From assembly GCA_015661985.1 (NCBI GenBank), contig DQVB01000042.1, positions 1-13,633 of the forward strand: a stretch of DNA of 13,633 nucleotides, given 5' to 3'. Below are positions 7,819 to 13,633 of this stretch, piece after piece (position 1 is the stretch's first letter; each line of letters opens with the position of its first letter). Source of the DNA: Planctomycetota bacterium. GTDB taxonomy: Bacteria > Planctomycetota > Planctomycetia > Pirellulales > Thermoguttaceae. Both the position numbers and the translations under genes were made by a program. Under the pieces are notes generated by a model, which worked only from the letters and a program-made list of their open reading frames with translations, made no database searches and had not been told where the DNA came from.

Positions 7819-7838
7819 ACTGCCTCACATGCGGCAGT
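7819..7838 (+). terminator. Possible weak hairpin after the sulfatase gene
   Basis: ACTGCC (7819-7824) pairs with GGCAGT (7833-7838) around an 8-base loop, ~60 bp after the sulfatase stop. There is no T-tract after the stem, so intrinsic termination is doubtful. It directly follows the two TTGTACA copies, and could instead be part of a regulatory site. Confidence 0.2.
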
Positions 7839-7906
7839 TGGTCTGACGCGCAGCCTCGCTAGAGTCTTTGTGCGCGATGATGCGCCCGTGGTGCGCACAT
7901 GATTGT

Positions 7907-7929
7907 AGGACGGATTCGCCATCCGTCCT
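7907..7929. repeat. Perfect palindromic element (9-bp stem, 5-base loop)
   Basis: AGGACGGAT at 7907-7915 is the exact reverse complement of ATCCGTCCT at 7921-7929, with loop TCGCC. It sits in a non-coding spacer away from any stop codon and has no T-run, so it is not a terminator. Compact GC-rich palindromes of this build resemble REP-like elements, which can occur in many intergenic copies; only this copy is seen in the window, so a repeat family is inference. Confidence 0.7.
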
Positions 7930-8687
7930 GCCTGGTTGGGGCTTTGTCGCGTTGAGACGTCAGGCTGACGAGAGTTCGGCGGACCTCACCCGGTCCAGCG
8001 CGGCTGAGCCCGCCTCTTGCCTGGCCTCGGGGACAAAAGCCACCAGCCCCTCCTTTTTCCGCGCCGGGCATTGGTTCCTTGGAATCCGAAGCCGGAAATC
8101 GCGTAAAAGAGGTGGGTTGCGAAGGGCAGGCAATTAGGGCAATTCGCGGGCTTATGGGCTCGATCTCCAGGCGCCTTTTGGGAGCCGTGTGGGAATAACG
8201 TGACCGTTTCGGCTGTTGTGGGGCGGGCGTCTCGCCGACAATTCCCAGCAGTCGAGAACGGCTGCACACCAATGGTCCGGTCAACTTGTTTCGTCCTTGG
8301 GTACACGCCCTGGACACACCCATGGCCAAAGCCATTCCCCAAAATGACGTAGGGCCAGACTTCCGGCCGAGCCGCAACGGGCGCCCGCAGGTCTGCTGGC
8401 GTGTGTTGGGAAGTGCCCTGAGGGCGCGAATGCGCGAGTTCCCCTGCACGCTGTCCCTTGGTCGCGTGCGGCCCGGATTCGAGGTACGATCTGTCCTCGC
8501 AAGATGATCAGGCTCCGACTGGACTGGCCAGGGCACAGCGGTTTGGGCTAAATTGTCGAACCTACGCTACCGATCAGCTGGGTAGGGCCAGGTCGGGTGC
8601 CCCGGAAGGGGCAGCCCCGGCGCGGTGACCCGGCCGAGGTGGCACGGTGCACATGGACGACTGGACGGAGCACGGAGAGCACAGCCA

Positions 8688-9617
8688 ATGGGCCAGTTGA
8701 CGGCCGTCATCGTGTGCAAGAACGAGCAGGACAACATCGTCGGGTGTCTCGAAAGCTTGCGCGACGTGGCCGACGAGATCCTGGTGGCCGACTCCGGTTC
8801 GACGGACGACACGTTGGCCATCGTCAGCCGTTTGGGCGGCTGCCGGCTTATCCGCGGCGAGTGGACTGGATACGCGCCTTTCCGGAACTGGGCGGTGTCT
8901 CACGTCAGGCATCCGTGGGTGCTGATCGTTGACGCCGACGAACGGGTGACGCCCGAGCTGGCGGCGGAAATCCGCAAGGTGCTGGCCAGGCCACAGAAGG
9001 GCGTGGACGGCTACAAGGTGGGGTTCATCACCTATTTCATGGGGCACCGACTCCGATTCAGCAATTGGAACCGGCCAAGCATCCGCTTGGTGCGCCGTGA
9101 GCGGTGCCGATTCGAGCCCAAGCAGGTTCACGAGAGGATCGTTTTGGAACCTTCCCGGGTGCGTCGTCTGCGTCACAAGCTGTTGCATTACAGCATCTCG
9201 GATTGTGACGACTTTCTGAACAAGTACGCGATATACACGCGGCTGGCTGCAGGCGAGATGTGGTACCGGGGCAGGCGGGCAGGTTTTGCCAGTTTGCTCA
9301 TCAGGCCTTTGTTGCGATTCGTCTCCCTGTATGTAATCCGGGGCGGATTCCTTGACGGCATACCTGGCCTCCAGGTGTGTATGCTCATGGCCTTCTTCAA
9401 CACGTTCGTCAAGCAGGCCAGGCTTTGGGAGTTTCAATGGGCCAGGCAGCCCGAGGGACCGAACCACTTGGATGACCGCTCCGTTTTGCCCTACCGCGTG
9501 GATGCACCGGACCGAAGGCAGCCCCATTACTACGGCGATCTTGGAGCCAGACCGACAGCGCAAAGCATGCCTTCAGGGGACTGCGGAAAGACTGGCCGAC
9601 TGCCACGACAGGCATAA
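8688..9617 (+). CDS. GT2 glycosyltransferase, WaaE/KdtX-like (LPS core beta-glucosyltransferase type)
   Basis: ATG 8688 follows GGAG at 8674-8677; the frame upstream is non-homologous filler. The 309-residue product opens with the GT-A nucleotide-binding strand LTAVIVCKNEQDNIVGCLES, then EILVADSGSTDDT (30-42), and WVLIVDADERVTPEL (77-91) with the DxD metal site Asp82-Asp84. FRNWAVSHV and the later RLVRRERCRFEPKQVHERI match the WaaE/KdtX group, which adds glucose to heptose or Kdo in the lipopolysaccharide core of enterobacteria. Residues ~200-240 are hydrophobic (FASLLIRPLLRFVSLYVIRG) and may bind the membrane. The family usually ends near residue 255; here ~55 extra polar residues follow (PEGPNHLDDRSVLPYR onward) with no recognised domain. 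Family assignment is solid, but the exact sugar and acceptor are not known. It is 73 bp upstream of a second glycosyltransferase and probably cotranscribed with it. Confidence 0.88.
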   Translation: MGQLTAVIVCKNEQDNIVGCLESLRDVADEILVADSGSTDDTLAIVSRLGGCRLIRGEWTGYAPFRNWAVSHVRHPWVLIVDADERVTPELAAEIRKVLARPQKGVDGYKVGFITYFMGHRLRFSNWNRPSIRLVRRERCRFEPKQVHERIVLEPSRVRRLRHKLLHYSISDCDDFLNKYAIYTRLAAGEMWYRGRRAGFASLLIRPLLRFVSLYVIRGGFLDGIPGLQVCMLMAFFNTFVKQARLWEFQWARQPEGPNHLDDRSVLPYRVDAPDRRQPHYYGDLGARPTAQSMPSGDCGKTGRLPRQA

Positions 9618-9690
9618 CCGCATTGCGCTTGCGGGGCCAGCCGACTTTGCCAATGTGACCGCCGTAGTTACCTGTGACACGGAACAGCAC

Positions 9691-10875
9691 ATGTCCACCG
9701 TCGATACCGCGATCATTGTCACCACATACGAGCGTCCAGCGAGTCTGGAGAAGGTATTGCTTTCCATTGCCCAGCAGCGCGGAGTGCGGAGTCGTTTTGA
9801 ACTCGTGGTGGCCGACGATGGCTCTCGGGACGAGACGGCGGATCTGGTTCGGCGGTTTGCAGCGGATGTGGATTTCCCGGTGCGGTTCGTCACGCATGAG
9901 CATCAAGGATTCCACGCAGGCCGATGTCGGAATGAGGGGGTCCGAGCAACGACGGCATCCTACCTGCTGTTCCTGGACGGCGACTGCTTAATCCCGCCGT
10001 ATCACCTGGCGGAACACCACAGCCGCCGGCGTCCTGGCGTGGCTTTGGCAAGCCACTGTTGCTATCTGAGCCGAGAGGCCTCGGCCGCGGTAACGGGCCA
10101 TGTGATCCGGTCGGGTGGGTTTGCCGCGATGGCGTCGGCCAGCGAGCTGCGCCGGCTTGCCAAGATGCACCGGCGCGCGTGGTACTACAACCTGGTACGC
10201 CACCCGACCAAGCCGAAAATGTTCAGCGGTGATATGAGCCTCTGGCGGAACGACTTTCTGCGCGTGAACGGCTTTGACGAGAACTTTCGCGGTTGGGGAG
10301 GCGAGGACGACGATTTCCGGCTGCGGCTGAGGCAGGCCGGCGTGCGAATCCAGTCGATCTTGCGACGGACACGCAGCTACCATCTGTGGCATCCGCCGGT
10401 ACCCAGCAAGGCTCCACGAATCCGTGACGGCCCCAACGTGCCCTATCTTCTTCGGCCGGGGCGCCTGACCAGGTGCGTCAACGGCCTGGAAAAGAGAAGG
10501 GTTGACCAGATCCAGGTGCGAGTCATCGGGGCTGCTGCGAGGCCCGAAGTGCTGGTGGATCTGCTCCCCCAGGCATGGCTCCAGCCACGGCGAGCGGATG
10601 CTGCGGCCGAGGTGGAGATTCTTGTCCATCCAGGAAAGGGCCGCTTTTCCGGTCAAGCGGAGTTGAACCTTTTGATCATCCTGGATGAGAGCCGCATCAC
10701 CCGAAAGCTGGTTCGCCGCGCCGATGTGGTCCTGCGGTGGGATGCCATGTCTGCCGAGGAGCCACGACAACAGCTGCAGGAGCTGCGCCAGGCGATCGTC
10801 TCATGCGTCATGGGCCGCAGAATCGTGCCGGCGGCGAAGACGGATCCTGCGCTCCGCCGGGCCGTGGGCGTGTAG
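9691..10875 (+). CDS. GT2 glycosyltransferase with GT7C-type motif and extra C-terminal region
   Basis: ATG 9691 is preceded by GGAAC (9681-9685); earlier in-frame codons overlap the previous gene and are shadow. The 394-residue product has a GT-A fold: TAIIVTTYERPASLEKVLLS (6-25), VVADDGSRDETADLV (39-53), NEGVRATTASYLLFLDGDCL (81-100) with DxD at Asp96-Asp98. The galactosyltransferase C-terminal (GT7C) motif FSGDMSLWRNDFLRVNGFDE onward to GWGGEDDDFRLRL spans ~178-213. YHLWHPP and RCVNGLEKR (~230-269) close the catalytic part as in related bacterial enzymes. A further ~125 residues (270-394) carry alternating strands and helices (EVEILVHPGKGRFSGQAELN, LIILDESRITRKLVRRADVV) that I cannot assign. 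Likely role: addition of a hexose or hexosamine to a surface glycan at the cytoplasmic membrane face. It ends 65 bp before the end of the convergent pyruvyl transferase gene. Confidence 0.88.
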   Translation: MSTVDTAIIVTTYERPASLEKVLLSIAQQRGVRSRFELVVADDGSRDETADLVRRFAADVDFPVRFVTHEHQGFHAGRCRNEGVRATTASYLLFLDGDCLIPPYHLAEHHSRRRPGVALASHCCYLSREASAAVTGHVIRSGGFAAMASASELRRLAKMHRRAWYYNLVRHPTKPKMFSGDMSLWRNDFLRVNGFDENFRGWGGEDDDFRLRLRQAGVRIQSILRRTRSYHLWHPPVPSKAPRIRDGPNVPYLLRPGRLTRCVNGLEKRRVDQIQVRVIGAAARPEVLVDLLPQAWLQPRRADAAAEVEILVHPGKGRFSGQAELNLLIILDESRITRKLVRRADVVLRWDAMSAEEPRQQLQELRQAIVSCVMGRRIVPAAKTDPALRRAVGV

Positions 10876-10940
10876 CCCGGCCCCAACCGATGCCCAGCGA
10901 ACCCCCTGCCGCGCCCGCATGTGAACCGGATACGTTCCAT

Positions 10941-11975
10941 CTACGCGGCCTCTGTGGTTGCGACCGATACGCCCAGTTCTTTCAGCAGCGGCACGACGGC
11001 ACGCCAAACGACGCGGACGTTCTCCTGGCGAACGACGATAAGGTGCTCGCGCCACCGGGCCGACCGCTGCCGCATTCCTTCGATCGCCTCCTCCAGTTCG
11101 TGCTGGCGGTAGATATCGACTGACAGTGGGCCCAGCCCGATATCCGCACAGAAGGCCGCGTTCTTGGGTTGATAGGACAAGGAAACGAAGGGCACACCCA
11201 TTTGGCAGGCAAAGATCAGCGAATGCAAACGCATGCCCACCAGGTAACGAGAGCGTCCGAGCAGTTCCGGGCGGAACTCGCCAGGTACGTCCGGGAAGAA
11301 CCGCCGCAAGAGGCCGACGTCGTTCTCCAGGGTCGATGCGCAGCCTAAAGGGAGTGGGATTACCTGCTGGAAGTGGCGTCGCACCGCTCCCACAGCGCGA
11401 GCCGGCGACCACTTGGCTAGGGGATACACCGCCTCGAATCTCGGCACGCGACGGCTTAGTCGCCGCATGAACTTGTCCCACTTCCCCCAATACTCGCCGC
11501 GCCAAAAATGCCACGGCCGGAGGCTCAGCGCGCAAACGTCTTCCTCCCGCCACGGCACGACGTGGAAGGGATAGAGAAACGTCAGATCCGGCGCCACCAA
11601 CACCTTCGGGTGGTCCCCCAAACGTTGGGCACTGGCCCGGTCTCGCACCAGGATGAATTCCGCGCGCTGGACGAGCCCGTCCAGCACGGCCTGATTGTCC
11701 GCATGCCTGGCTTCGATGCCCAGCCCCAAGCCCACCAGCGGCACCTTCAGCGACTCGAAGATGGCCGCATACCGATTGCACCCCCGAAGGATGAGCCCAC
11801 CGCCTCCAAGGACGACCAGGTCACACCGGTTCAGCTCGGGCAGCTGCGCCAGCGCGCCCTCAAATCCAGTAACCACCAGCAGCCGATGGGCCGCAAATAG
11901 CCGCCGCAAACAGTAGAGTATTCTCTCGTCCCCGGCGTTTTGGTGTCCGTACCAGCCGATGATCCCAATGCGCAT
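10941..11975 (-). CDS. Polysaccharide pyruvyl transferase family protein (CsaB/WcaK-like)
   Basis: The 344-residue product starts at ATG 11975 (minus), ~10 bases after GGAGGG (11990-11985). MRIGIIGWYGHQNAGDERIL (1-20) matches the family's GYYGxxNxGDExIL opening. LVVLGGGGLI (53-62), VGLGLGIEA (81-89), RDRASAQRLG (111-120), VAPDLTFLYP (127-136) and YLVGMRLHSLIFACQMGVPF onward (244-272, with SLSYQPK) are the recurring landmarks of PF04230. Members transfer pyruvate from phosphoenolpyruvate as a ketal to a sugar of cell-wall polymer or exopolysaccharide (CsaB, AmsJ, WcaK), although some members do other transfers. No signal or membrane segment is seen, so it is probably cytoplasmic and acts on lipid-linked intermediates. 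It lies 42 bp downstream of the radical SAM gene on the same strand and converges with the two glycosyltransferases. The length is normal for the family and no key block is missing. Confidence 0.9.
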   Translation of the reverse strand: MRIGIIGWYGHQNAGDERILYCLRRLFAAHRLLVVTGFEGALAQLPELNRCDLVVLGGGGLILRGCNRYAAIFESLKVPLVGLGLGIEARHADNQAVLDGLVQRAEFILVRDRASAQRLGDHPKVLVAPDLTFLYPFHVVPWREEDVCALSLRPWHFWRGEYWGKWDKFMRRLSRRVPRFEAVYPLAKWSPARAVGAVRRHFQQVIPLPLGCASTLENDVGLLRRFFPDVPGEFRPELLGRSRYLVGMRLHSLIFACQMGVPFVSLSYQPKNAAFCADIGLGPLSVDIYRQHELEEAIEGMRQRSARWREHLIVVRQENVRVVWRAVVPLLKELGVSVATTEAA

Positions 11976-12017
11976 CTTCGGAAACCCTCCAGCCGCCCGC
12001 CGCGCCGGGCTTCCAGG

Positions 12018-13103
12018 TCAAACGGATCTGCTCGCCGCTCCGCGCGGCTCACCTTGCTTTCCGCCCGGCGACTGCGGAGCAACCCGGCGGAGAAGCGCTT
12101 CACGGTAAGCCCACAGCGGATCGCCGCTTTGGTTCCGCTCTTCGCCTTCCAAGAACGAATACATGTCGAGGCAGGTACACCAGCGCTGCGGGCACGCCGA
12201 CAGGTGAGGGAAAAGAACTGGCAGCTCAGCACCGAAGAAGCTCCCGTTCCGCTTGGGATGACATCCCACGTGGATCATCCCACGGGGGTCCATTTGGTAG
12301 CCCAGCATCGGGAACCGGCATTTCCGCCCCCGTGGAGATTCGATCTGCATGCGGTAGCGGAAGTCAAGGTCGGGAAGATGGCGGCACATCAATTCGATCT
12401 GCAGGGGAGAGTACGCCCCCTGTGAATTCCACAAGGGGTTAGGATGCAGGGGGATGCCTTTCTCTGCCAGTTGTTCTCGCCGGCGCTCGAATTGCCCGAT
12501 GGCGTCCCCCGCCATGACATAATTCACCATGGCGATCCGGAACCCGCGGTCCAGTAGCTCGTCCAGTTTGCGGAAAAACCGCTCCTCCGAGACCTGGCTG
12601 GGATGAAACGTGCACATCAGCGCGATCTTCCGCAAATCCACCTTCGAATACAGCGCCGGCTTGAAGCTGGCATTGGTGCCGATCCGGACCACATCCAGCG
12701 TCTCCATTGATGTCAGGGCCTGCAGGAACACCGGCATGGCCCTGCTGTCCAAGAGCGGCTCGCCGCCGGTGAGCGTTAGCACCAGGCGCCTCTGACGAAA
12801 ATGCCGCGCAAACCCTTCGATCCACTCCTGGACAGGATGATTGTCAAAGGCGTGCGGACGCCGGCCTACCGGCAACGCGGCGCGACGATCGTGGTCTTGC
12901 TCGCAATAGGGGCAGCGATAATTGCACCAATAGCTGACCAGCCACCGCAGCGAGATCCTGGGGATGCCCCCAGCCGGCCGCCATGCCTGGAGCACAGGAT
13001 CGACCGGCCCCGGCCGCTGCGCCGCGCAAGCGGAAGGGGCGGCGTCCGCGGCGCCATTGCTGGGACTTAACAGGCGACGAGCCCAACGAGCGACCAAATG
13101 CAT
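12018..13103 (-). CDS. Radical SAM enzyme with Cys-rich C-terminal region
   Basis: The start is taken at ATG 13103 (minus) because GGGAG (13114-13110) lies 6 bases upstream; a TTG at 13127 would add 8 residues. The product is 361 residues. WLVSYWCNYRCPYCEQ holds the CxxxCxxC 4Fe-4S/SAM motif (Cys60, Cys64, Cys67). LTLTGGEPLLD (109-119) is the GGE SAM-binding motif, and RIGTNASF (140-147) and the following strands continue a TIM-barrel core. The C-terminal third has Cys262, Cys281 (HVGCHPKRNG), Cys304, Cys309 and Cys311 (ACPQRWCTCLDMYSF), which suggests an auxiliary Fe-S site of the SPASM/twitch sort, though not in exact SPASM spacing. The reaction is unknown. With a pyruvyl transferase gene 42 bp downstream and two glycosyltransferase genes opposite, modification of a sugar or lipid carrier is a reasonable guess; peptide modification is the other common role, but no precursor peptide gene is apparent nearby. 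The N-terminal ~50 residues are Ala/Pro-rich. Confidence 0.88.
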   Translation of the reverse strand: MHLVARWARRLLSPSNGAADAAPSACAAQRPGPVDPVLQAWRPAGGIPRISLRWLVSYWCNYRCPYCEQDHDRRAALPVGRRPHAFDNHPVQEWIEGFARHFRQRRLVLTLTGGEPLLDSRAMPVFLQALTSMETLDVVRIGTNASFKPALYSKVDLRKIALMCTFHPSQVSEERFFRKLDELLDRGFRIAMVNYVMAGDAIGQFERRREQLAEKGIPLHPNPLWNSQGAYSPLQIELMCRHLPDLDFRYRMQIESPRGRKCRFPMLGYQMDPRGMIHVGCHPKRNGSFFGAELPVLFPHLSACPQRWCTCLDMYSFLEGEERNQSGDPLWAYREALLRRVAPQSPGGKQGEPRGAASRSV

Positions 13104-13109
13104 CCGAGG

Positions 13110-13114
13110 CTCCC
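13110..13114 (-). promoter_or_regulatory. Ribosome binding site deciding the radical SAM start
   Basis: GGGAG on the minus strand, 6 bases before ATG 13103, favours that start over TTG 13127, which has no comparable purine-rich sequence ahead of it. Confidence 0.55.
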
Positions 13115-13154
13115 AGTATTGAGCCAACGTTACTCAGTCAGCGCCACTGTCGTA

Positions 13155-13182
13155 GCTCGGCTCCCTGAGCCCTGAGCCGAGC
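13155..13182. repeat. Palindromic element with 7-bp internal tandem duplication
   Basis: GCTCGGCTC (13155-13163) is the exact reverse complement of GAGCCGAGC (13174-13182). The loop and arm contain CCTGAGC twice in tandem (13164-13170 and 13171-13177). Removing one copy would leave a tight palindrome with a 3-base loop, so this copy may derive from a shorter element by slippage. There is no T-tract and no neighbouring stop codon on either strand, so a terminator is unlikely. Like the one at 7907-7929, it may be a member of a dispersed REP-like family; that is inference. Confidence 0.65.
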
Positions 13183-13559
13183 GCAACCGGCTTGTTACGG
13201 TAGCAACGCGCGGCCCGAGAGAGCCGGGCTTCCGTTGGGCGCGCCCCGTTGTGTCGAAGTGCTGCCATTGAAACACCGGAGCGCAGGGAAACGGCGAAAA
13301 AATGGTCCCGTCCAGTCAGGCCGAACCAGCCGCGCACGTGGACGCCCGACCGGTTTGGTCTCCAGGAGATGGACCGGCTTCCTTCCGGCCGGATTTCTAG
13401 CGGACCCAGGCCTGAGGAACAACATCAATTCTCGTCGACGCCCCCCAGTTGGGTGAAGGAATGGGCGAACAGCGACCCCCTGGCAATACCAATGTCGTCG
13501 GCATCAGGTGCACCATGCGCGGGGGTCGGGCGAGAGGCGACCACGACGCGCCCTGCCCC

Positions 13560-13588
13560 TAAGGAGGTGTCAGAAACTAGAGTTGACA
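13560..13588 (+). promoter_or_regulatory. Near-perfect Shine-Dalgarno sequence and TTGACA box at the window edge
   Basis: TAAGGAGGTG (13560-13569) is complementary to the canonical 3' end of 16S rRNA. A TTG at 13583 is 13 bases further on and opens a frame without a stop to the window edge (17 codons). The same bases spell TTGACA (13583-13588), a consensus -35 box, with TAACTG 17 bases later as a poor -10. These are competing readings: a gene start with long spacing, a promoter for a gene beyond the window, or chance. The edge of an insertion element is also possible. Confidence 0.3.
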
Positions 13589-13633
13589 GATCGAGGCTTC
13601 TTCGCTAACTGGACAGCGCCACTTAGGAACGCA

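Larger units (their letters stand above)
7761..8687. other. Gene-poor spacer with palindromes
   Basis: This 927-bp stretch has open frames on both strands (the longest is 225 codons, minus, 7859-8536), but their translations are Arg/Pro/Ser-rich, lack any domain pattern and run straight through palindromes, so I do not call genes. It contains two TTGTACA copies 12 bp apart (7801-7807, 7813-7819), a small hairpin (7819-7838), a long-loop GTGCGC/GCGCAC inverted pair (7870-7875, 7893-7898), a perfect 9-bp-stem palindrome (7907-7929), and a GGCG-TCT-CGCC hairpin (8226-8236) inside a GGGGCGGGCGTCTCGCC stretch. The promoter for the downstream glycosyltransferase should lie near 8500-8650, but no clear -35/-10 pair stands out. 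Confidence 0.6.
13104..13633. other. Gene-poor spacer to the right edge
   Basis: This spacer is upstream of the radical SAM gene. Frames of 60-119 codons exist, but they have Arg/Pro/Ser-rich translations, no ribosome binding sites and no recognisable domain. The small minus-strand frame 13134-13337, which could look like a peptide precursor, ends inside a palindrome and is not supported. The recognisable content is the palindrome at 13155-13182 and the Shine-Dalgarno/TTGACA signals at the extreme right. The promoter of the radical SAM-pyruvyl transferase unit must lie here, but no clear -35/-10 pair was seen on the minus strand. Confidence 0.55.

Noticed and set aside
8129..8144. GGCAATT repeated with 9-bp spacing
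   Set aside because: Too short, only two copies, no further structure; chance is sufficient.
7859..8536. 225-codon minus-strand frame in the spacer
   Set aside because: The translation is Arg/Pro/Ser-rich and passes through the 7907-7929 palindrome; there is no ribosome binding site, domain or codon-position bias that I can see.
13134..13337. 67-codon minus-strand frame as a possible precursor peptide for the radical SAM enzyme
   Set aside because: Its C-terminal part is just the translated palindrome at 13155-13182, there is no clear ribosome binding site, and the enzyme sits in a glycan context.
1..13633. CRISPR arrays, tRNA, rRNA, intact insertion sequences
   Set aside because: I looked for regularly spaced repeats, cloverleaf-like segments with TTCGA loops, and transposase motifs in the spacers and found none.

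Overview
The window is GC-rich and reads like a chromosomal piece from a planctomycete (Pirellulales-like). The evidence is the gene content: a PQQ-like propeller, a tetratricopeptide protein fused to a family 5 solute-binding protein, a Cys-type sulfatase with an export signal, a leucine-rich-repeat remnant, and long gene-poor spacers with perfect palindromes. The taxonomic call is inference; there is no rRNA or other marker gene here.

Positions 1-5576 (plus strand) look like one transcription unit for envelope or periplasmic proteins. It begins with the C-terminal part of a beta-propeller cut by the window edge. Next is a 789-residue exported protein whose N-terminal half is TPR-like and whose C-terminal half is an SBP_bac_5 domain. 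Its stop codon overlaps the start of the next gene (ATGA), which encodes a 622-residue exported protein of unknown function. That protein carries a duplicated ~35-residue motif resembling DUF3820/ExoX-like C-terminal modules and a helical, charged C-terminus. No permease or ATPase lies beside the solute-binding domain.

Positions 5577-6323 are a spacer holding a decayed minus-strand leucine-rich-repeat fragment and an 11-bp direct repeat. A sulfatase (6324-7760, GTG start behind a strong ribosome binding site) follows. It has the CTPTR formylglycine signature and the expected metal ligands. The spacer 7761-8687 has no credible gene but contains a perfect 9-bp-stem palindrome.

Positions 8688-13103 form a convergent surface-glycan locus. 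On the plus strand are two GT2-fold glycosyltransferases: one WaaE/KdtX-like, and one with a galactosyltransferase-type (GT7C) motif plus an unassigned 125-residue C-terminal region. On the minus strand a radical SAM enzyme with a Cys-rich C-terminal region is followed 42 bp later by a polysaccharide pyruvyl transferase family protein. Together they suggest synthesis and decoration of an LPS core or exopolysaccharide, with the radical SAM enzyme as the least predictable part.

The last ~530 bases are a gene-poor spacer with a second palindrome and, at the very edge, an exceptionally strong Shine-Dalgarno-like sequence and a TTGACA box that may belong to a gene beyond the window. I found no tRNA, rRNA, CRISPR array or intact mobile element.
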